Numbered from the stretch's first letter, positions 24,597 through 35,414 are shown. The stretch: DNA of 64,000 nt from Jiella endophytica (GCF_004519335.1 NZ_SOZD01000002.1:434001-498000), one strand, 5' to 3'. Notes: generated by a model not told the origin, from the sequence alone. Program-made: numbers and translations.

Positions 24597-26683
24597 CAGC
24601 CCTTGAGCTTCTCCCAGCCCGGATGCGGGTGAAAGCGCGGGCCGTATTTTGCCGACAGCTCCTCCATGCGGGCGACGATCGCCTCGACGCCGCGCTGGCG
24701 GGCATAATGCACCGGGCCGCCGCGGAAGGGCGCAAAGCCGGTGCCGAAGATCATCGCGCCGTCGACGACCTCCTCATCGGTGATGACGCCCTCGCCGATG
24801 CAGGAGACGACGGCGTTGAGCATCGGCAGGATCAGCCGATCGAGCATTTCGGCGTCGCCCGAGGCCGAGGTCTCGGCCTTCTTCGGCTTGCCGTCGTCGT
24901 CATAGTCGTAGAGGCCGCGGCCAGTCTTGCGGCCGAGCCGCTTCTCCTCGACCATCTTCGTCAGCCAGGCGGGCGCAGCCGGCAGCGCATCCTCGCCGAG
25001 CCGCTCACGCAGCGAGGTCGCGACGTCGAGTGCGATGTCGAGGCCGACCTGGTCGGTCAGTTCGATCGGCCCCATTGGCATGCCGAATTCCTCGGCGCAG
25101 GCATCGATGCGCTCCTTCTCGACGCCTTCGTCGAGCAGGACCAGCGCTTCGGCCATATACGGCGTCAGCGCCCGGTTGACGAGGAAGCCCGGCGCCGAGG
25201 CGACCGGAGCCGGCAGCCGCGAAATCTCGGCGGCAAAAGCCGTCGCGCGGCGCTCGGTCTCCGGCGAGATCTGCCCGTGTCGGACAATCTCGACGAGCTG
25301 CATGCGCGAGACCGGATTGAAGAAATGCAGGCCGACGAAGCGCGAGGGGTCCGAAAGGCCCGAAGCCAGATCTTCGAGCGGCAGGGCCGAGGTGTTGGTG
25401 GCGAGCAGCGCGCCTTCCTTCAGCTTTGGCTCGATGCCGGCATAGATCTTGTGCTTGAGCTCGATCTTCTCCGGCGCCGCCTCGATGACGAGATCGGCAT
25501 GGGCGATGCCGAGGCCCTCCGGGTCCGGGATCAGCCGGTCGAGCGCGTCGCGGATTTTCAGAGGATCCTTGAGCACGGCCTTGAACATCTTGGCCGCCTT
25601 GGCGACGGCCTTGCCGATCGCCTCGACCTGGATGTCGCCGAGTGTGACGCGGATACCCTGCGCGGCAGCCCATGCGGCAATGTCGCCGCCCATGGCACCG
25701 GCGCCGATGACGTGGAGATGCTCGACGGCGGACTCGCCTTCCTTCAGCCCCTTCATCTTCTCGCGCAGGAAGAAGACGCGGACGAGGTTCTTCGACGTCT
25801 CCGTCTCGATCAGCTCGGCGAAGGACCGGATCTCCGCCCGCTGCATGGCCTTGCCGTCGCCGCCATGCTCTTCCCAGAGATCGATCAGCTTGAAGGGCGC
25901 CGGATAATGCTCCTGCCGCGCCTTCTCCGCCGTCTTCTTGCGCATCTGCCGGGCGGCGAACTGGCGGGCCGGCCTGAAGCCCATTGCCTTGCCGCCGAAA
26001 GATTTCGGCTTGCGGGAGAGATCGCCGGAAACCGCCGCCTCCACCGCTGCCGCGACATGGCGCTCCTCCACGACCGCGTCGACGAGGCCGATGGATTTCG
26101 CCCGCTTCGCCGGCATCGAGCGACCGGTGAGCATCATCGTCATCGCCTCGATCGGATCGGCGACGGCGGTTGCGCGGAAGGTTCCGCCGAGGCCCGGGTG
26201 AAGGCCGAGCATCACCTCGGGAAAGCCGAGCGAGGCATTGGTGACGGCGATCCGCCGGTCGCAGGCGAGCGCGAGTTCGAGGCCGGCGCCGAGGCAGTGG
26301 CCGTGGATCACCGCGATTGTCCGGCAGGAGAGCTTCGCCAGACGGTCGAGCACCTGGTGGCCCTGTTCGAGCGCGGCCTTGATCTCGGCCGTCGAGGCGC
26401 CGACGAACTGGTTGATATCGGCACCGGCGGCAAATCCTGCCGCCTTGCCCGAACGGATGACGATGGCAGCCGGCTTTTCCGTCTCGAGGCGCTCGATATG
26501 GCCCGCGAGTTCCTCCAGAACCGGCCGGTCGATGGTGTTGACGCGCTTGTCGGTCCGGTCGAGCACCATCCAGACGACGTTGTTGGCGTCCCTGGATATC
26601 CGAAAATGTCCGCTCGGTTCGGCATCGCGCGCCGGTCCGAGTTCCAGAGCGCGCTCGGAAAGTGCGTTCAGCATCCTGCCCAT
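24596..26683 (-). CDS. fadJ: Fused enoyl-CoA hydratase / 3-hydroxyacyl-CoA dehydrogenase (FadJ/FadB-like)
   Basis: 695 aa, the multifunctional beta-oxidation alpha subunit. Residues about 28-215 form the hydratase: [15 protein letters not shown] and [17 protein letters not shown] contain Glu136 and Glu156, matching the two catalytic acids of FadB. Residues about 322-690 form the NAD-dependent dehydrogenase: [15 protein letters not shown] (dinucleotide loop), [29 protein letters not shown] (catalytic His) and [15 protein letters not shown]. It lies downstream of the thiolase after a small terminator-like hairpin and is coupled to the CoA hydrolase gene. Confidence 0.95.
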   Translation of the reverse strand: MGRMLNALSERALELGPARDAEPSGHFRISRDANNVVWMVLDRTDKRVNTIDRPVLEELAGHIERLETEKPAAIVIRSGKAAGFAAGADINQFVGASTAEIKAALEQGHQVLDRLAKLSCRTIAVIHGHCLGAGLELALACDRRIAVTNASLGFPEVMLGLHPGLGGTFRATAVADPIEAMTMMLTGRSMPAKRAKSIGLVDAVVEERHVAAAVEAAVSGDLSRKPKSFGGKAMGFRPARQFAARQMRKKTAEKARQEHYPAPFKLIDLWEEHGGDGKAMQRAEIRSFAELIETETSKNLVRVFFLREKMKGLKEGESAVEHLHVIGAGAMGGDIAAWAAAQGIRVTLGDIQVEAIGKAVAKAAKMFKAVLKDPLKIRDALDRLIPDPEGLGIAHADLVIEAAPEKIELKHKIYAGIEPKLKEGALLATNTSALPLEDLASGLSDPSRFVGLHFFNPVSRMQLVEIVRHGQISPETERRATAFAAEISRLPAPVASAPGFLVNRALTPYMAEALVLLDEGVEKERIDACAEEFGMPMGPIELTDQVGLDIALDVATSLRERLGEDALPAAPAWLTKMVEEKRLGRKTGRGLYDYDDDGKPKKAETSASGDAEMLDRLILPMLNAVVSCIGEGVITDEEVVDGAMIFGTGFAPFRGGPVHYARQRGVEAIVARMEELSAKYGPRFHPHPGWEKLKG

Positions 26684-26721
26684 GTCGTCCGATTCCGTCC
26701 GCTTTTCTTGGTTCTCGTCGC

Positions 26722-26744
26722 AAAACGCAGCCCGAAGGGCTGCG
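26722..26744 (-). terminator. Intercistronic hairpin between thiolase and fadJ
   Basis: On the minus strand an 8-bp stem (CGCAGCCC/GGGCTGCG) with a TTC loop is followed by TTTT, 13 bases after the thiolase stop and 39 bases before fadJ. It looks like a weak intrinsic terminator and could lower fadJ and CoA-hydrolase expression relative to fadE and thiolase. Confidence 0.5.
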
Positions 26745-26756
26745 TGGCCGCCGACG

Positions 26757-28043
26757 TCAGGCGGCTTCGAGCAGCATTGCCCCGCCGAGGCCGCCGCCGA
26801 TGCATTGGGTGGCGATGCCGCGCTTCTTGCCGAGACGCTTCAGCGCGTTGGCAAGATGCAGGGTGATCCGGTTGCCGGAGGTGCCGACCGGATGGCCGAG
26901 GGCGATCGCCCCGCCGTCGACGTTCAGCTTGTCGCGCTCAATCTGCCCGCCACGCCCCTCGAGACCGAGCACGCCGTCGGCGACCTCCGGCTGGTCGAGC
27001 GCAGCGACACAGGAGAGTACCTGCGCCGCGAAGGCCTCGTTCAGCTCCCACAGGTCGACGTCGGCGACCGCCATGTCCTGACGCCTGAGGATCGGCGCGA
27101 CCGAGGTAACCGGGCCGAGGCCCATGATCGACGGGTCGAGCCCGCCCCAATCGGAATCGACGATCCTGGCGAGTGGCGTCAGGCCGTATTTCTCCACCGC
27201 CGCCTCGGAGGCGAGGATGGTCCAGGAGGCCCCGTCGGTGATCTGCGAGGAGTTGCCCGGCGTGACCTTGCCGTAGGGCCGCTCGAAGGCCGGCCTCAGC
27301 TTGGCGAGATCCTGCACCGTGGTGTTCGGCCGGATGCCGTCGTCATGGTCGTAGACGGTGCCGTCCCTAGCGATCGCCGGGAGCATCTCCTCCTTCAGCC
27401 TGCCGTTCTTCGTCGCCTCGCCGAGCCTGCGATGGCTCTCGATGGCATAGGCGTCCGCATCGCGGCGGGAGACATTGAAGAGATGCGCCAGCTTTTCGGC
27501 CGTCTGGCCCATGTTGAGATCGGTGATCGGGTCGGTCAGGCCGCGTTCGAGGCCGATGACCGGCTTCAGATAGCCGGGCTTCAGCTGCGCAAACACCTTC
27601 GCCCGCTCGCCCACCGACTTTGCCCGGTTGAGCGCCGCGAACCATTCGACTGCACCGCTGGACAGGACCAGCGGCGAATGGCTGAGCGCCTCGGTACCAC
27701 CGGCCAGCACGATCTCGTGGGTGCCCCGCTCGATGTAGCGGAAGGCAGTATCGATTGACTGCATGCCGGAGCCGCAATTGATCTGCACCGTGAAGGCCGG
27801 GATCTCGTCGGAGAGGCCGAGACGCAGGGACGCGACCCGCGCCGGGTTCATCTCGTCGGCGACGACGTTGACACAGCCGAGCACGACGAGATCGATCGCC
27901 GAGACCGGAAAGCCCTGCCGCAGGAGCAGCGGCCGACCGCACTGGACGGCGAGATCGACGGGGGTAAAGGGGCCTGGACGCCCGCGCGCCTTGATGAAGG
28001 GCGTGCGGGCGCCGTCGACCAAATAGACAGGTTGTGAATTCAC
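26757..28043 (-). CDS. Acetyl-CoA C-acyltransferase (thiolase), FadI/FadA-like
   Basis: 428 aa starting at GTG 28043, which overlaps the fadE stop (GTGA, 28040-28043); the open frame continues much further upstream but that part lies inside fadE. Cys90 in [14 protein letters not shown] is the nucleophile, and [26 protein letters not shown] and [10 protein letters not shown] are the other catalytic blocks. It carries out the last thiolytic step of beta-oxidation, releasing acetyl-CoA, together with the FadJ-like protein encoded downstream. Confidence 0.94.
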   Translation of the reverse strand: MNSQPVYLVDGARTPFIKARGRPGPFTPVDLAVQCGRPLLLRQGFPVSAIDLVVLGCVNVVADEMNPARVASLRLGLSDEIPAFTVQINCGSGMQSIDTAFRYIERGTHEIVLAGGTEALSHSPLVLSSGAVEWFAALNRAKSVGERAKVFAQLKPGYLKPVIGLERGLTDPITDLNMGQTAEKLAHLFNVSRRDADAYAIESHRRLGEATKNGRLKEEMLPAIARDGTVYDHDDGIRPNTTVQDLAKLRPAFERPYGKVTPGNSSQITDGASWTILASEAAVEKYGLTPLARIVDSDWGGLDPSIMGLGPVTSVAPILRRQDMAVADVDLWELNEAFAAQVLSCVAALDQPEVADGVLGLEGRGGQIERDKLNVDGGAIALGHPVGTSGNRITLHLANALKRLGKKRGIATQCIGGGLGGAMLLEAA

Positions 28044-30316
28044 TCGGCGGCCTCGCGCGGATGCATGGCGTCGACGCCGGCCTTGCGCTGCGAGGCGTGC
28101 TGGTCGGCGATGGGCGAAACGTCGTGCGCCTCGTAGGCGTCGACTGCGACCACCTTGGCGACCGCCTCCTTCACCGTCATCAGGCGCCCGTATTCCTCCT
28201 CGGTGATAACGCCCGCATCGCGCGCGACAAGCGGATCCTTGATTTTCTTTTCGCGCATCTTCTTCTCGATCGGCGCAGCGTCGCAGACGCGCTCGAAGGC
28301 GGTCTCGAGATCCTTCACCGGATGCGAGGCATGGCGCTCGCCGAGATAGAGATCCGGAGTCAGCCGATCGCGCTGCGAGGACGGCCGCATCATGATCGCC
28401 GCCACCTCGCTGGTCAGCTCGTCCGAAGGCTCCTGATAGGGAACGCCGATCGGGAAGGCGAGGAAGCGGACGAGGCCCGCCGCCCAGCGGGCCGGCAGAT
28501 TGTCGAGCACGCCGTTGAAGGCGATGCCGAGCCGGCAGTAGCCCTTCTCCATGATGTATTCGATCAGCGGCTTGTCGGCCTCCGGCCGGCCCTCGACCTC
28601 GAAGCGCTTCAGCACCGCACCGAGGAGATAAAGCTCCGCCAGGATGTCGCCGAGACGCGCCGACAGCATCTCCTTGCGCTTCAGCGCACCGCCGAGGGTC
28701 AGGAGCGACAGGTCGGACAGAAGCGAGAAAGCCGCGGCATAGCGCGACAGCTGGCGCCAGTGGCCGGTGAAGGCGGCATCCTTCGGCGCCGGCGCCGCGA
28801 GGCCGCCGGTCCAGCCGCGGGCGAAACTGCGCCAGGCGGTCTTCATCGAATGGCCGACATGGGCCCAGAACTGCTTGTCGAACTCGGCGAGGCCGCGATC
28901 CTTGTCCTCGTCGGACAGAGCCAGCATCTCCTTCAGCATGTAGGGATGGGCTCGGATGGCACCCTGGCCGAAGATCATCAGATTGCGGGTGAGGATGTTG
29001 GCGCCCTCGACGGTGATGCCGATCGGCACCGACTGGTACATCGGCGCGAGATAGTTCTTCTCGCCCTCGATGATCCCCTTGCCGCCATGGATGTCCATTG
29101 CCCGCTCGACGCATTCGCGCATGCGGTAGGTGGCGTGCGCCTTCATGATCGCAGAAAGCACCGAGGGCTTGTGGCCCTCGTCGAGGGCGGCGACCGTCAG
29201 CCGCCGCGCGGCGTCAATCAGATAGGCGTTGGCGACGATCTCGGCGAGCGGCTGCTGGATGCCCTCGAACATACCGATCGGCACGCCGAACTGGGTGCGC
29301 ACCCTTGCATAGGCGCCGGTGACGCGAGCGCAGTAAGCCGCAGCCGCGGCCGACTGGGAGGGCAGCGAGATCGAGCGACCGGCCGCCAGCGCCGTCATCA
29401 GCATGGTCCAGCCCTGGCCGATCTGCTTCGGCCCGCCGAGGATCCAGTCGAGCGGGATGAAGACGTCCTTGCCGGTCAGCGGGCCGTTCTGGAAATAGGT
29501 GTGCAGCGGGATGTGGCGCTCGCCATGGCTGACGCCTCTGGTCGCGGTCGGCAACAGCGCGACGGTGATGCCGAGATCCTCGCCCTTGCCGAGATGGTTC
29601 TCGGGATCGAGCATCTTGAAGGCGAGGCCCATCACGGTCGCGACCGGACCGAGGGTGATGTAGCGCTTGTGGAAGTTCAGCCGGATGCCGAGGACTTCCT
29701 TGCCGTTGTGCTCACCGTATTCGACGACGCCGGTATCGGTCATCGCCGCGGCGTCGGAGCCGGCATCCGGTGAGGTGAGGCCAAAGCAGGGAATCTCGCG
29801 GCCGTCGGCAAGGCGTGGCAGCCAGTAGTCCTGCTGCTCGCGGGTGCCGAAATGCAGCATCAGTTCGCCGGGGCCGAGCGAGTTCGGCACCATGACGGTG
29901 ACGCCGGCGACGACGGACACCGACGAGACCTTGCGGACGATCTCCGAATGGGCGGTGTTGGAAAAGCCGAGGCCGCCGTAGCGCTTCGGGATGATCATGC
30001 CGAAGAACTTCTTCTCCCGCAGGAAATTCCACACCTCTTCCGGCAGGTCATGGGTCTCGGAGGAGATCTTCCAGTCGTCGATCATCCCGCAGAGCTCGTT
30101 GACCGGGCCGTCCATGAAGGCCTGCTCTTCGGGCGAGAGCCGCGCCGGCGGCGTCGCGATCAGCGCGTCCCAATCCGGATTGCCGGAAAACAGCTGGCCA
30201 TCCCACCAGACGGTTCCGGCACCGATGGCCTCTTCCTCGGTCTTGGAAATGGCCGGCATGACGCCCTTGGCCCATTTGAAGATCGGGCGGGTGATCTTGT
30301 CCTTGCGAAACGACAT
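28040..30316 (-). CDS. fadE: Long-type acyl-CoA dehydrogenase FadE
   Basis: 758 aa, similar in size to E. coli FadE (814 aa). The acyl-CoA dehydrogenase core is in the first two thirds: FGMIIPKRYGGLGFS, CFGLTSPDAGSDAAAM (substrate/FAD contact), HGERHIPLHTYFQNGP, CVERAMDIHGGKGIIEG and GITVEGANILTRNL. The last ~280 residues are the FadE-specific C-terminal domain (DUF1974-like), with YGRLMTVKEAVAKVVAVD near the end. It catalyses the first oxidation of fatty acyl-CoA. It leads the operon fadE-thiolase-fadJ-CoA hydrolase. A palindromic operator candidate lies about 83 bases upstream of its start. Confidence 0.95.
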   Translation of the reverse strand: MSFRKDKITRPIFKWAKGVMPAISKTEEEAIGAGTVWWDGQLFSGNPDWDALIATPPARLSPEEQAFMDGPVNELCGMIDDWKISSETHDLPEEVWNFLREKKFFGMIIPKRYGGLGFSNTAHSEIVRKVSSVSVVAGVTVMVPNSLGPGELMLHFGTREQQDYWLPRLADGREIPCFGLTSPDAGSDAAAMTDTGVVEYGEHNGKEVLGIRLNFHKRYITLGPVATVMGLAFKMLDPENHLGKGEDLGITVALLPTATRGVSHGERHIPLHTYFQNGPLTGKDVFIPLDWILGGPKQIGQGWTMLMTALAAGRSISLPSQSAAAAAYCARVTGAYARVRTQFGVPIGMFEGIQQPLAEIVANAYLIDAARRLTVAALDEGHKPSVLSAIMKAHATYRMRECVERAMDIHGGKGIIEGEKNYLAPMYQSVPIGITVEGANILTRNLMIFGQGAIRAHPYMLKEMLALSDEDKDRGLAEFDKQFWAHVGHSMKTAWRSFARGWTGGLAAPAPKDAAFTGHWRQLSRYAAAFSLLSDLSLLTLGGALKRKEMLSARLGDILAELYLLGAVLKRFEVEGRPEADKPLIEYIMEKGYCRLGIAFNGVLDNLPARWAAGLVRFLAFPIGVPYQEPSDELTSEVAAIMMRPSSQRDRLTPDLYLGERHASHPVKDLETAFERVCDAAPIEKKMREKKIKDPLVARDAGVITEEEYGRLMTVKEAVAKVVAVDAYEAHDVSPIADQHASQRKAGVDAMHPREAAE

Positions 30317-30708
30317 GGAACGGCTCCCTTTCGGCTCCTGCCGGGGCTAATGGCTGAACAGCCTCCCGGGTTTCGACTCTGCGACGCACATAGCGAACTT
30401 TTACGTAAACGTCAAAACCTTCGACCGACGGATGCGCCCCCGGGGGCACCGTCGCTGCCCCTGGAGAATACGCTTGCCAAGGCCGGCAAGGAATCCCCGA
30501 CAGCTGCGATGACGGGCGGTGCGACGAAACGGCCGCGGGTCAGCGCTTGTCGTCCGCAAGCCACTGCGAGACCTGAGCCGCAGCGGGAAATGCCAGGGGA
30601 CCGCCCGCAGCACGAGTGGTTTTGCGCCAGCGCGCGCACTAAATCGTGACGACGAAACGGGCGTCCCCGACGCGCCTTTTCCTCCCAATTTCCTGGAGTT
30701 TCTTCCCC
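30317..30708. promoter_or_regulatory. Divergent intergenic region between fadE and GST
   Basis: 392 bases without a credible gene. It holds the fadE promoter, the palindrome at 30399-30416 and the promoter of the GST gene. Short frames on both strands here have no recognisable similarity and no ribosome binding site. Confidence 0.5.
30399..30416. promoter_or_regulatory. TTTTACGT-AA-ACGTCAAA inverted repeat, candidate acyl-CoA-degradation operator
   Basis: Two 8-base half-sites (TTTTACGT and ACGTCAAA, seven of eight positions symmetric) flank AA. The layout TTTnACGT-N2-ACGTnAAA resembles operators reported for MerR-family LiuR-type regulators of fatty-acid and branched-chain amino acid catabolism. 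It lies about 83-100 bases upstream of the fadE start, a fitting position for control of the whole operon. No MerR or TetR gene is adjacent. The match to LiuR is from memory. Confidence 0.5.
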
Positions 30709-31368
30709 GTGCTGACCGTCCACCACCTCAACAATTCCCGCTCCCAGCGCGTGCTCTGGCTGCTGGAGGAACTCGGCGCGCCCTATGAGGTGAAGCACTA
30801 TCAGCGGGGCAAGGACCTGCAGGCGCCGAAGGAACTGCGGCAGATCCATCCGCTCGGCAAGTCGCCGGTGATCACCGACGGGGAGACGACCATCGCCGAG
30901 ACGGGGGCGATCGTCGAATACATCCTTGCACGGCATGGCGAGGGCCGGCTGATGCCGCCGGAAGGCAGCGACGACTACTGGACCGTCCGGCATTTCCTCC
31001 ACTACGCCGAGGGCTCGGCGATGCCGCCCTTGTTCCTGATGCTGGTCCTGCAGATGATCCCGGACAGGGCGCCGTTCTTCGCCAAGCCGATCCTGAAGAC
31101 GGCGATGGAGAAGGTCGACGAATTGCTGGTCAAGCCGCAGATGGCTCTGCACATCGACCACTGGGAGCGTGCGATCGGCGAGACCGGCTGGTTCGCCGGC
31201 CCGGACCTCACCGTCGCCGACATCATGATGAGTTTTCCGGTCGAGACTGCCGCCCAGCGCTTCGGCTACGAATATCATCCGCGGTTGCGGGACTTCCTTC
31301 TGCGCATTCACGAGCGGCCGGCCTATCGCCGCGGCCTGAAGCGTGGAGGGCCCTACGCCTATGCCTGA
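30709..31368 (+). CDS. Glutathione S-transferase family protein
   Basis: 219 aa from GTG 30709 (MLTVHHLNNSRSQRVLWLLE), with TGGAG upstream; the frame is open to 30646 but that extension has no fold. The thioredoxin-like N-domain contains NSRSQRVLWLLEELG, HPLGKSPVITDG (cis-Pro) and ETGAIVEYIL (Ser/Thr-Asp-like glutathione contact). The all-helical C-domain follows, with GPDLTVADIMM as the N-capping/hydrophobic staple region. It groups with Gtt1-like or stringent-starvation-like GSTs by pattern. The catalytic Ser of the 'NNSRSQR' loop is present. The role is detoxification or unknown. Confidence 0.9.
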   Translation: MLTVHHLNNSRSQRVLWLLEELGAPYEVKHYQRGKDLQAPKELRQIHPLGKSPVITDGETTIAETGAIVEYILARHGEGRLMPPEGSDDYWTVRHFLHYAEGSAMPPLFLMLVLQMIPDRAPFFAKPILKTAMEKVDELLVKPQMALHIDHWERAIGETGWFAGPDLTVADIMMSFPVETAAQRFGYEYHPRLRDFLLRIHERPAYRRGLKRGGPYAYA

Positions 31369-31484
31369 GGAGCCGGCGCGGCGACAGGCCGGGCGGGCGG
31401 AGAGATTGCGGCATACCGGGCGAATGTCGGAAGATCGGTCCATCCACGCGGATTCACGGATGAAGGGCTAGGGAAGGTGAAGCG

Positions 31485-31516
31485 TCGTCATCCCGGCCAA
31501 CCAGCCGGGATGACGA
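31485..31516. repeat. REP-like perfect inverted repeat
   Basis: A 13-bp perfect stem (TCGTCATCCCGGC with GCCGGGATGACGA) closes a 6-base CAACCA loop in the gap between the GST and flavin-reductase genes. There is no T run on either strand. The 'GTCATCCCGGC' arm is of the kind seen in dispersed intergenic palindromes of Alphaproteobacteria. I see only this copy in the window. Confidence 0.6.
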
Positions 31517-31612
31517 ACCGACCACGCCATCGCCCCTGCCCGCCACTAGCCGAGCTTTCGGTCGGCGGCTATCATTCCCGGCGCGGACTGAAGCAGCGCG
31601 CGAGGGCGACCC

Positions 31613-32203
31613 ATGGCTCTGAAATTCCTGGTCTTCTACGGCTCCTATCGCCGCGACCGCATGGGTATCCGCCTCGCCGACTTCGTCACACGCGGTTTGA
31701 AGCAGCGCGGCGCCGATTGCGAGCTGATCGATGCGAAAGCCCTCGACCTGCCAATGCTCGACCGGATGTACAAGGAATACGCCCCGGGCACCGCGCCGGC
31801 GGCGCTCGAGACCCTCGCCGGGAAGATCAAGGCGGCGGACGGCTTCGTCTTCGTCACCGGCGAATACAATTGGGGCATGCAACCGGGCCTGAAGAACCTC
31901 ACCGATCATTTCCTGGAGGAATGGTTCTGGCGGCCGGCGGCGATCGCCAGCTATTCCGCCGGACGCTTTTCCGGCGTCCGGGCGGCCCTTGCGTGGCACG
32001 GCACCCTGTCGGAAATGGGCATGGTGGTGATTTCCTCGGCGCTCTCGGTGGGTGGCATCGGCGGCGCGCTGGACGAGGCGGGCCAGCCGACGGGCCCCTC
32101 CGGCGCATCTGTCGAAAAGGCGTTTCCGCGCTTTGCCGAGGACCTCGAATGGTGGGCCGAAGCTGCCAGCGCCCAGAAGGCCAGGACACCGCCGCCTTAT
32201 TGA
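31613..32203 (+). CDS. NADPH-dependent FMN reductase family protein
   Basis: 196 aa, flavodoxin-like fold. LVFYGSYRRDRMGIRLADFV is the FMN-phosphate loop, and DGFVFVTGEYNWGMQPGLKN is the conserved xPEYN/GxxPGxLKN segment, here with GEYN. It probably reduces FMN, quinones or azo compounds with NAD(P)H. It is a single gene with a modest ribosome binding site (GCGAGGGCGACC). Confidence 0.9.
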   Translation: MALKFLVFYGSYRRDRMGIRLADFVTRGLKQRGADCELIDAKALDLPMLDRMYKEYAPGTAPAALETLAGKIKAADGFVFVTGEYNWGMQPGLKNLTDHFLEEWFWRPAAIASYSAGRFSGVRAALAWHGTLSEMGMVVISSALSVGGIGGALDEAGQPTGPSGASVEKAFPRFAEDLEWWAEAASAQKARTPPPY

Positions 32204-32227
32204 ACCGCACGGGGCGGCGTCGGTCGC

Positions 32228-32255
32228 GAGATGGCGAGATGGCGAGATGGCGAGA
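32228..32255 (+). repeat. Short tandem repeat, 8-bp unit x3.5
   Basis: GAGATGGC is repeated three full times and once in part, just after the flavin-reductase stop codon. It is non-coding in both flanking frames. It could vary in copy number by slippage. Confidence 0.8.
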
Positions 32256-32321
32256 AGGGGTGCACGACAGTCCGCATGGCGTTAGGATGACGTAACGTCA
32301 TCATTCACCCGCGACCGGCCC

Positions 32322-33350
32322 ATGCGACCTCTCGTCCTTGTCCTCTGCCTCCTGACGACGACCTCGCCCGCGATGGAGTTTCATGTCGAGGGCGAGACCA
32401 TCCGCGCCACCGGCCCGATCGAAAAGGGCGACGCTAAAACGTTCACGGCCAGGCTCGCACCGCTGATCGACTCGCCGCTCTGGACCCTCGCCTTTTCCTC
32501 CCCCGGCGGCAATCTCATCGAGGGAATGCGGCTCGGCGAGGCGATCCACGCGACCTATGCCGGGACGCTGGTCGAGGCCGGCCAAAGCTGCCTCAGCGCC
32601 TGCGCCATCGCCTTTCTCGGCGGGCGATCCTTCGGCACATATGCCCATGGCGTTCGCCGGGAGATCGAGCCTGGAGCGCGGCTCGGCTATCACGGCTTCT
32701 TTTCCGGCCGGAATGATCAGGTCGAGCTGGTCAACGAGGTGCTTGACCAGTCGCGCCTCGTCAATGCGCTGCTCCTCGACTACGCGACAAGGATGCGCGA
32801 GGTCGATGGCGGGCTCCTGTCGAAGCTGCTGACGACGGCGCCTGCCGAGATGGAGATGATTGACACGCCGGCCGAGCTATCCGGCCTCGGCATCGCACTT
32901 GTTGGCGAGCCGCTGCCTTTGCCGCAGGACTGGGCGAAAACGGCATGCCGGAATGCCGTGCGAACAATGATCGGCGCTTTCGCCGACGCCGGGCCGCTGA
33001 TCGGCGGCGATGAAGCTCCGATCGCCGACCCGGAAGGCCTCCAGAGGCAGATGCTGGACGACCGCTATCCGCCAGCAGGCGGCAGTGAGGCCGCGCGGGC
33101 GGCGCTGGCGGGGCTCGCCCCAGGCGACGCCATCGAACTGGTGGCCGGCGAGGCGATCTTCATCGAGCCCGAAAACCCGACCATGCGGGTGCCACTGAAC
33201 CATGGCGGCGGCTTTCTCGGGGATGCCTGCTATACAACTTCGGATGGCAGCTCCGTCACCACCCTGATCGTCAACGGCATCGACCGCACCGTGACACTGC
33301 AACGTGGCGATCCGCTTTCAGCCCACGATCCCGACCGGCCGCTCTGGTAG
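32322..33350 (+). CDS. Periplasmic ClpP/crotonase-fold protein (COG3904-like), possible serine protease
   Basis: 342 aa with a short signal peptide (PLVLVLCLLTTTSPA). The N-terminal ~150 residues have the pattern of COG3904 'predicted periplasmic' ClpP-like proteins: LAFSSPGGNLIEGMRLG (oxyanion Gly-Gly), GQSCLSACAIAFLGG (candidate nucleophile Ser92), and GARLGYHGFFSGR (candidate His124). The remaining half has no domain I know. Cys90 and Cys94 flank Ser92 and may pair. It is a stand-alone gene between flavin reductase and LysE. Protease activity is inference from the fold and Ser/His spacing. Confidence 0.7.
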   Translation: MRPLVLVLCLLTTTSPAMEFHVEGETIRATGPIEKGDAKTFTARLAPLIDSPLWTLAFSSPGGNLIEGMRLGEAIHATYAGTLVEAGQSCLSACAIAFLGGRSFGTYAHGVRREIEPGARLGYHGFFSGRNDQVELVNEVLDQSRLVNALLLDYATRMREVDGGLLSKLLTTAPAEMEMIDTPAELSGLGIALVGEPLPLPQDWAKTACRNAVRTMIGAFADAGPLIGGDEAPIADPEGLQRQMLDDRYPPAGGSEAARAALAGLAPGDAIELVAGEAIFIEPENPTMRVPLNHGGGFLGDACYTTSDGSSVTTLIVNGIDRTVTLQRGDPLSAHDPDRPLW

Positions 33351-33384
33351 CCTGCAAGCCTCGAGGTGGAGACAGGCTTGTCTG

Positions 33385-34029
33385 TCACCGCCCCTGGGTC
33401 ATCAGGATCTTCACGGCGAAGACCGAGAACACGCTGGCGAAGATCCAGTCGACCGTGCGGGTGATCTTCGGCCGCCGCCTCAGCGCCGCCGACAGCTTGT
33501 CCGCCGCGAAGATCATCGCCAGCGAAAAGGGTGTCGCGAAGACGATGAAATAAAGGCCGAGGAAGAACAGCTTCTGGCCGGCATGCGGATCTCCGGCATC
33601 GACGAATTGCGGCAGGAAGGTCACGAAGAACAGGATGATCTTCGGGTTCGACAGGTTGATGCCGATCCCCGTCAGCCAGTTGGCCTTCAGGGTCGGCGCC
33701 TTTTTCTCGCCTTTCGCATCCAGCTTGAAGGTCGAGCCGGAGCGGATCGCCTGGATGGCGAGAAAGATCAGATAGCCTGCGCCGCCGATCTTCAGGACGA
33801 GGAATGCCTCCGGTGAGGCAGCGATCAGCGCCGACAGGCCGACGGCCGCCAGCGTCGTATGGATCAGCGAACCGGTGGACGCGCCGGCGAAGGCGGCAAT
33901 CCCCGCGGCCCGTCCGCCGGCGAGCGTGCGGCCGAGAAACAGCGTCATGTCCGGGCCAGGCGTGATGGTCAGCACGAAACAGGCGAGCGAGAAGGCAAGA
34001 AGCGTCGAGAGGTCGGGAATGAAGGTCAT
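33385..34029 (-). CDS. LysE/RhtB family amino-acid exporter
   Basis: 214 aa from the ATG at 34029 (MTFIPDLSTLLAFS); an upstream ATG at 34056 is less likely. About six hydrophobic helices. The first helix ends in TITPGPDMTLFLGRTLAGG, the family motif 'PGP', followed by AGISAFAGASTG-type loop AGIAAFAGASTGSLIH, and SNPKIILFFVTFLPQF is the fourth/fifth helix signature. It exports amino acids or homoserine-lactone-like compounds by proton antiport; the substrate is unknown. It is convergent with the ClpP-like gene. Confidence 0.92.
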   Translation of the reverse strand: MTFIPDLSTLLAFSLACFVLTITPGPDMTLFLGRTLAGGRAAGIAAFAGASTGSLIHTTLAAVGLSALIAASPEAFLVLKIGGAGYLIFLAIQAIRSGSTFKLDAKGEKKAPTLKANWLTGIGINLSNPKIILFFVTFLPQFVDAGDPHAGQKLFFLGLYFIVFATPFSLAMIFAADKLSAALRRRPKITRTVDWIFASVFSVFAVKILMTQGR

Positions 34030-34193
34030 CGGAATACCCGTTGCGAATGCCGCCATGAATAGGCGTCCTCGTGGCGCGACGCCACCTGCTTTTCGGTCCG
34101 CGCCGATCCGTGCGACGCCTTGTTCCCTTCGCCGGAGCTTTTGTGTAGACCGCCGTCAAACGAACATCTCCAGAGCGAGCAGACACGAGAGCC

Positions 34194-35414
<1,221 letters not shown>

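Noticed and set aside
24623-26866. 747-codon frame antisense to fadJ
   Set aside because: Mirror image of a high-GC gene; composition is Arg/Asp/Gly-rich and no family is visible.
26757-29114. Thiolase as a 785-residue fusion protein
   Set aside because: The extension upstream of GTG 28043 lies inside fadE in another frame and has no domain; the GTGA overlap marks the real start.
28034-29773. 579-codon frame antisense to fadE
   Set aside because: Same reason: antisense shadow of a conserved gene with no motif or ribosome binding site.
32228-32255. Tandem GAGATGGC repeat as a CRISPR or phase-variable gene element
   Set aside because: Units are 8 bases without spacers and lie outside coding sequence, after a stop codon. 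It looks like simple slippage.
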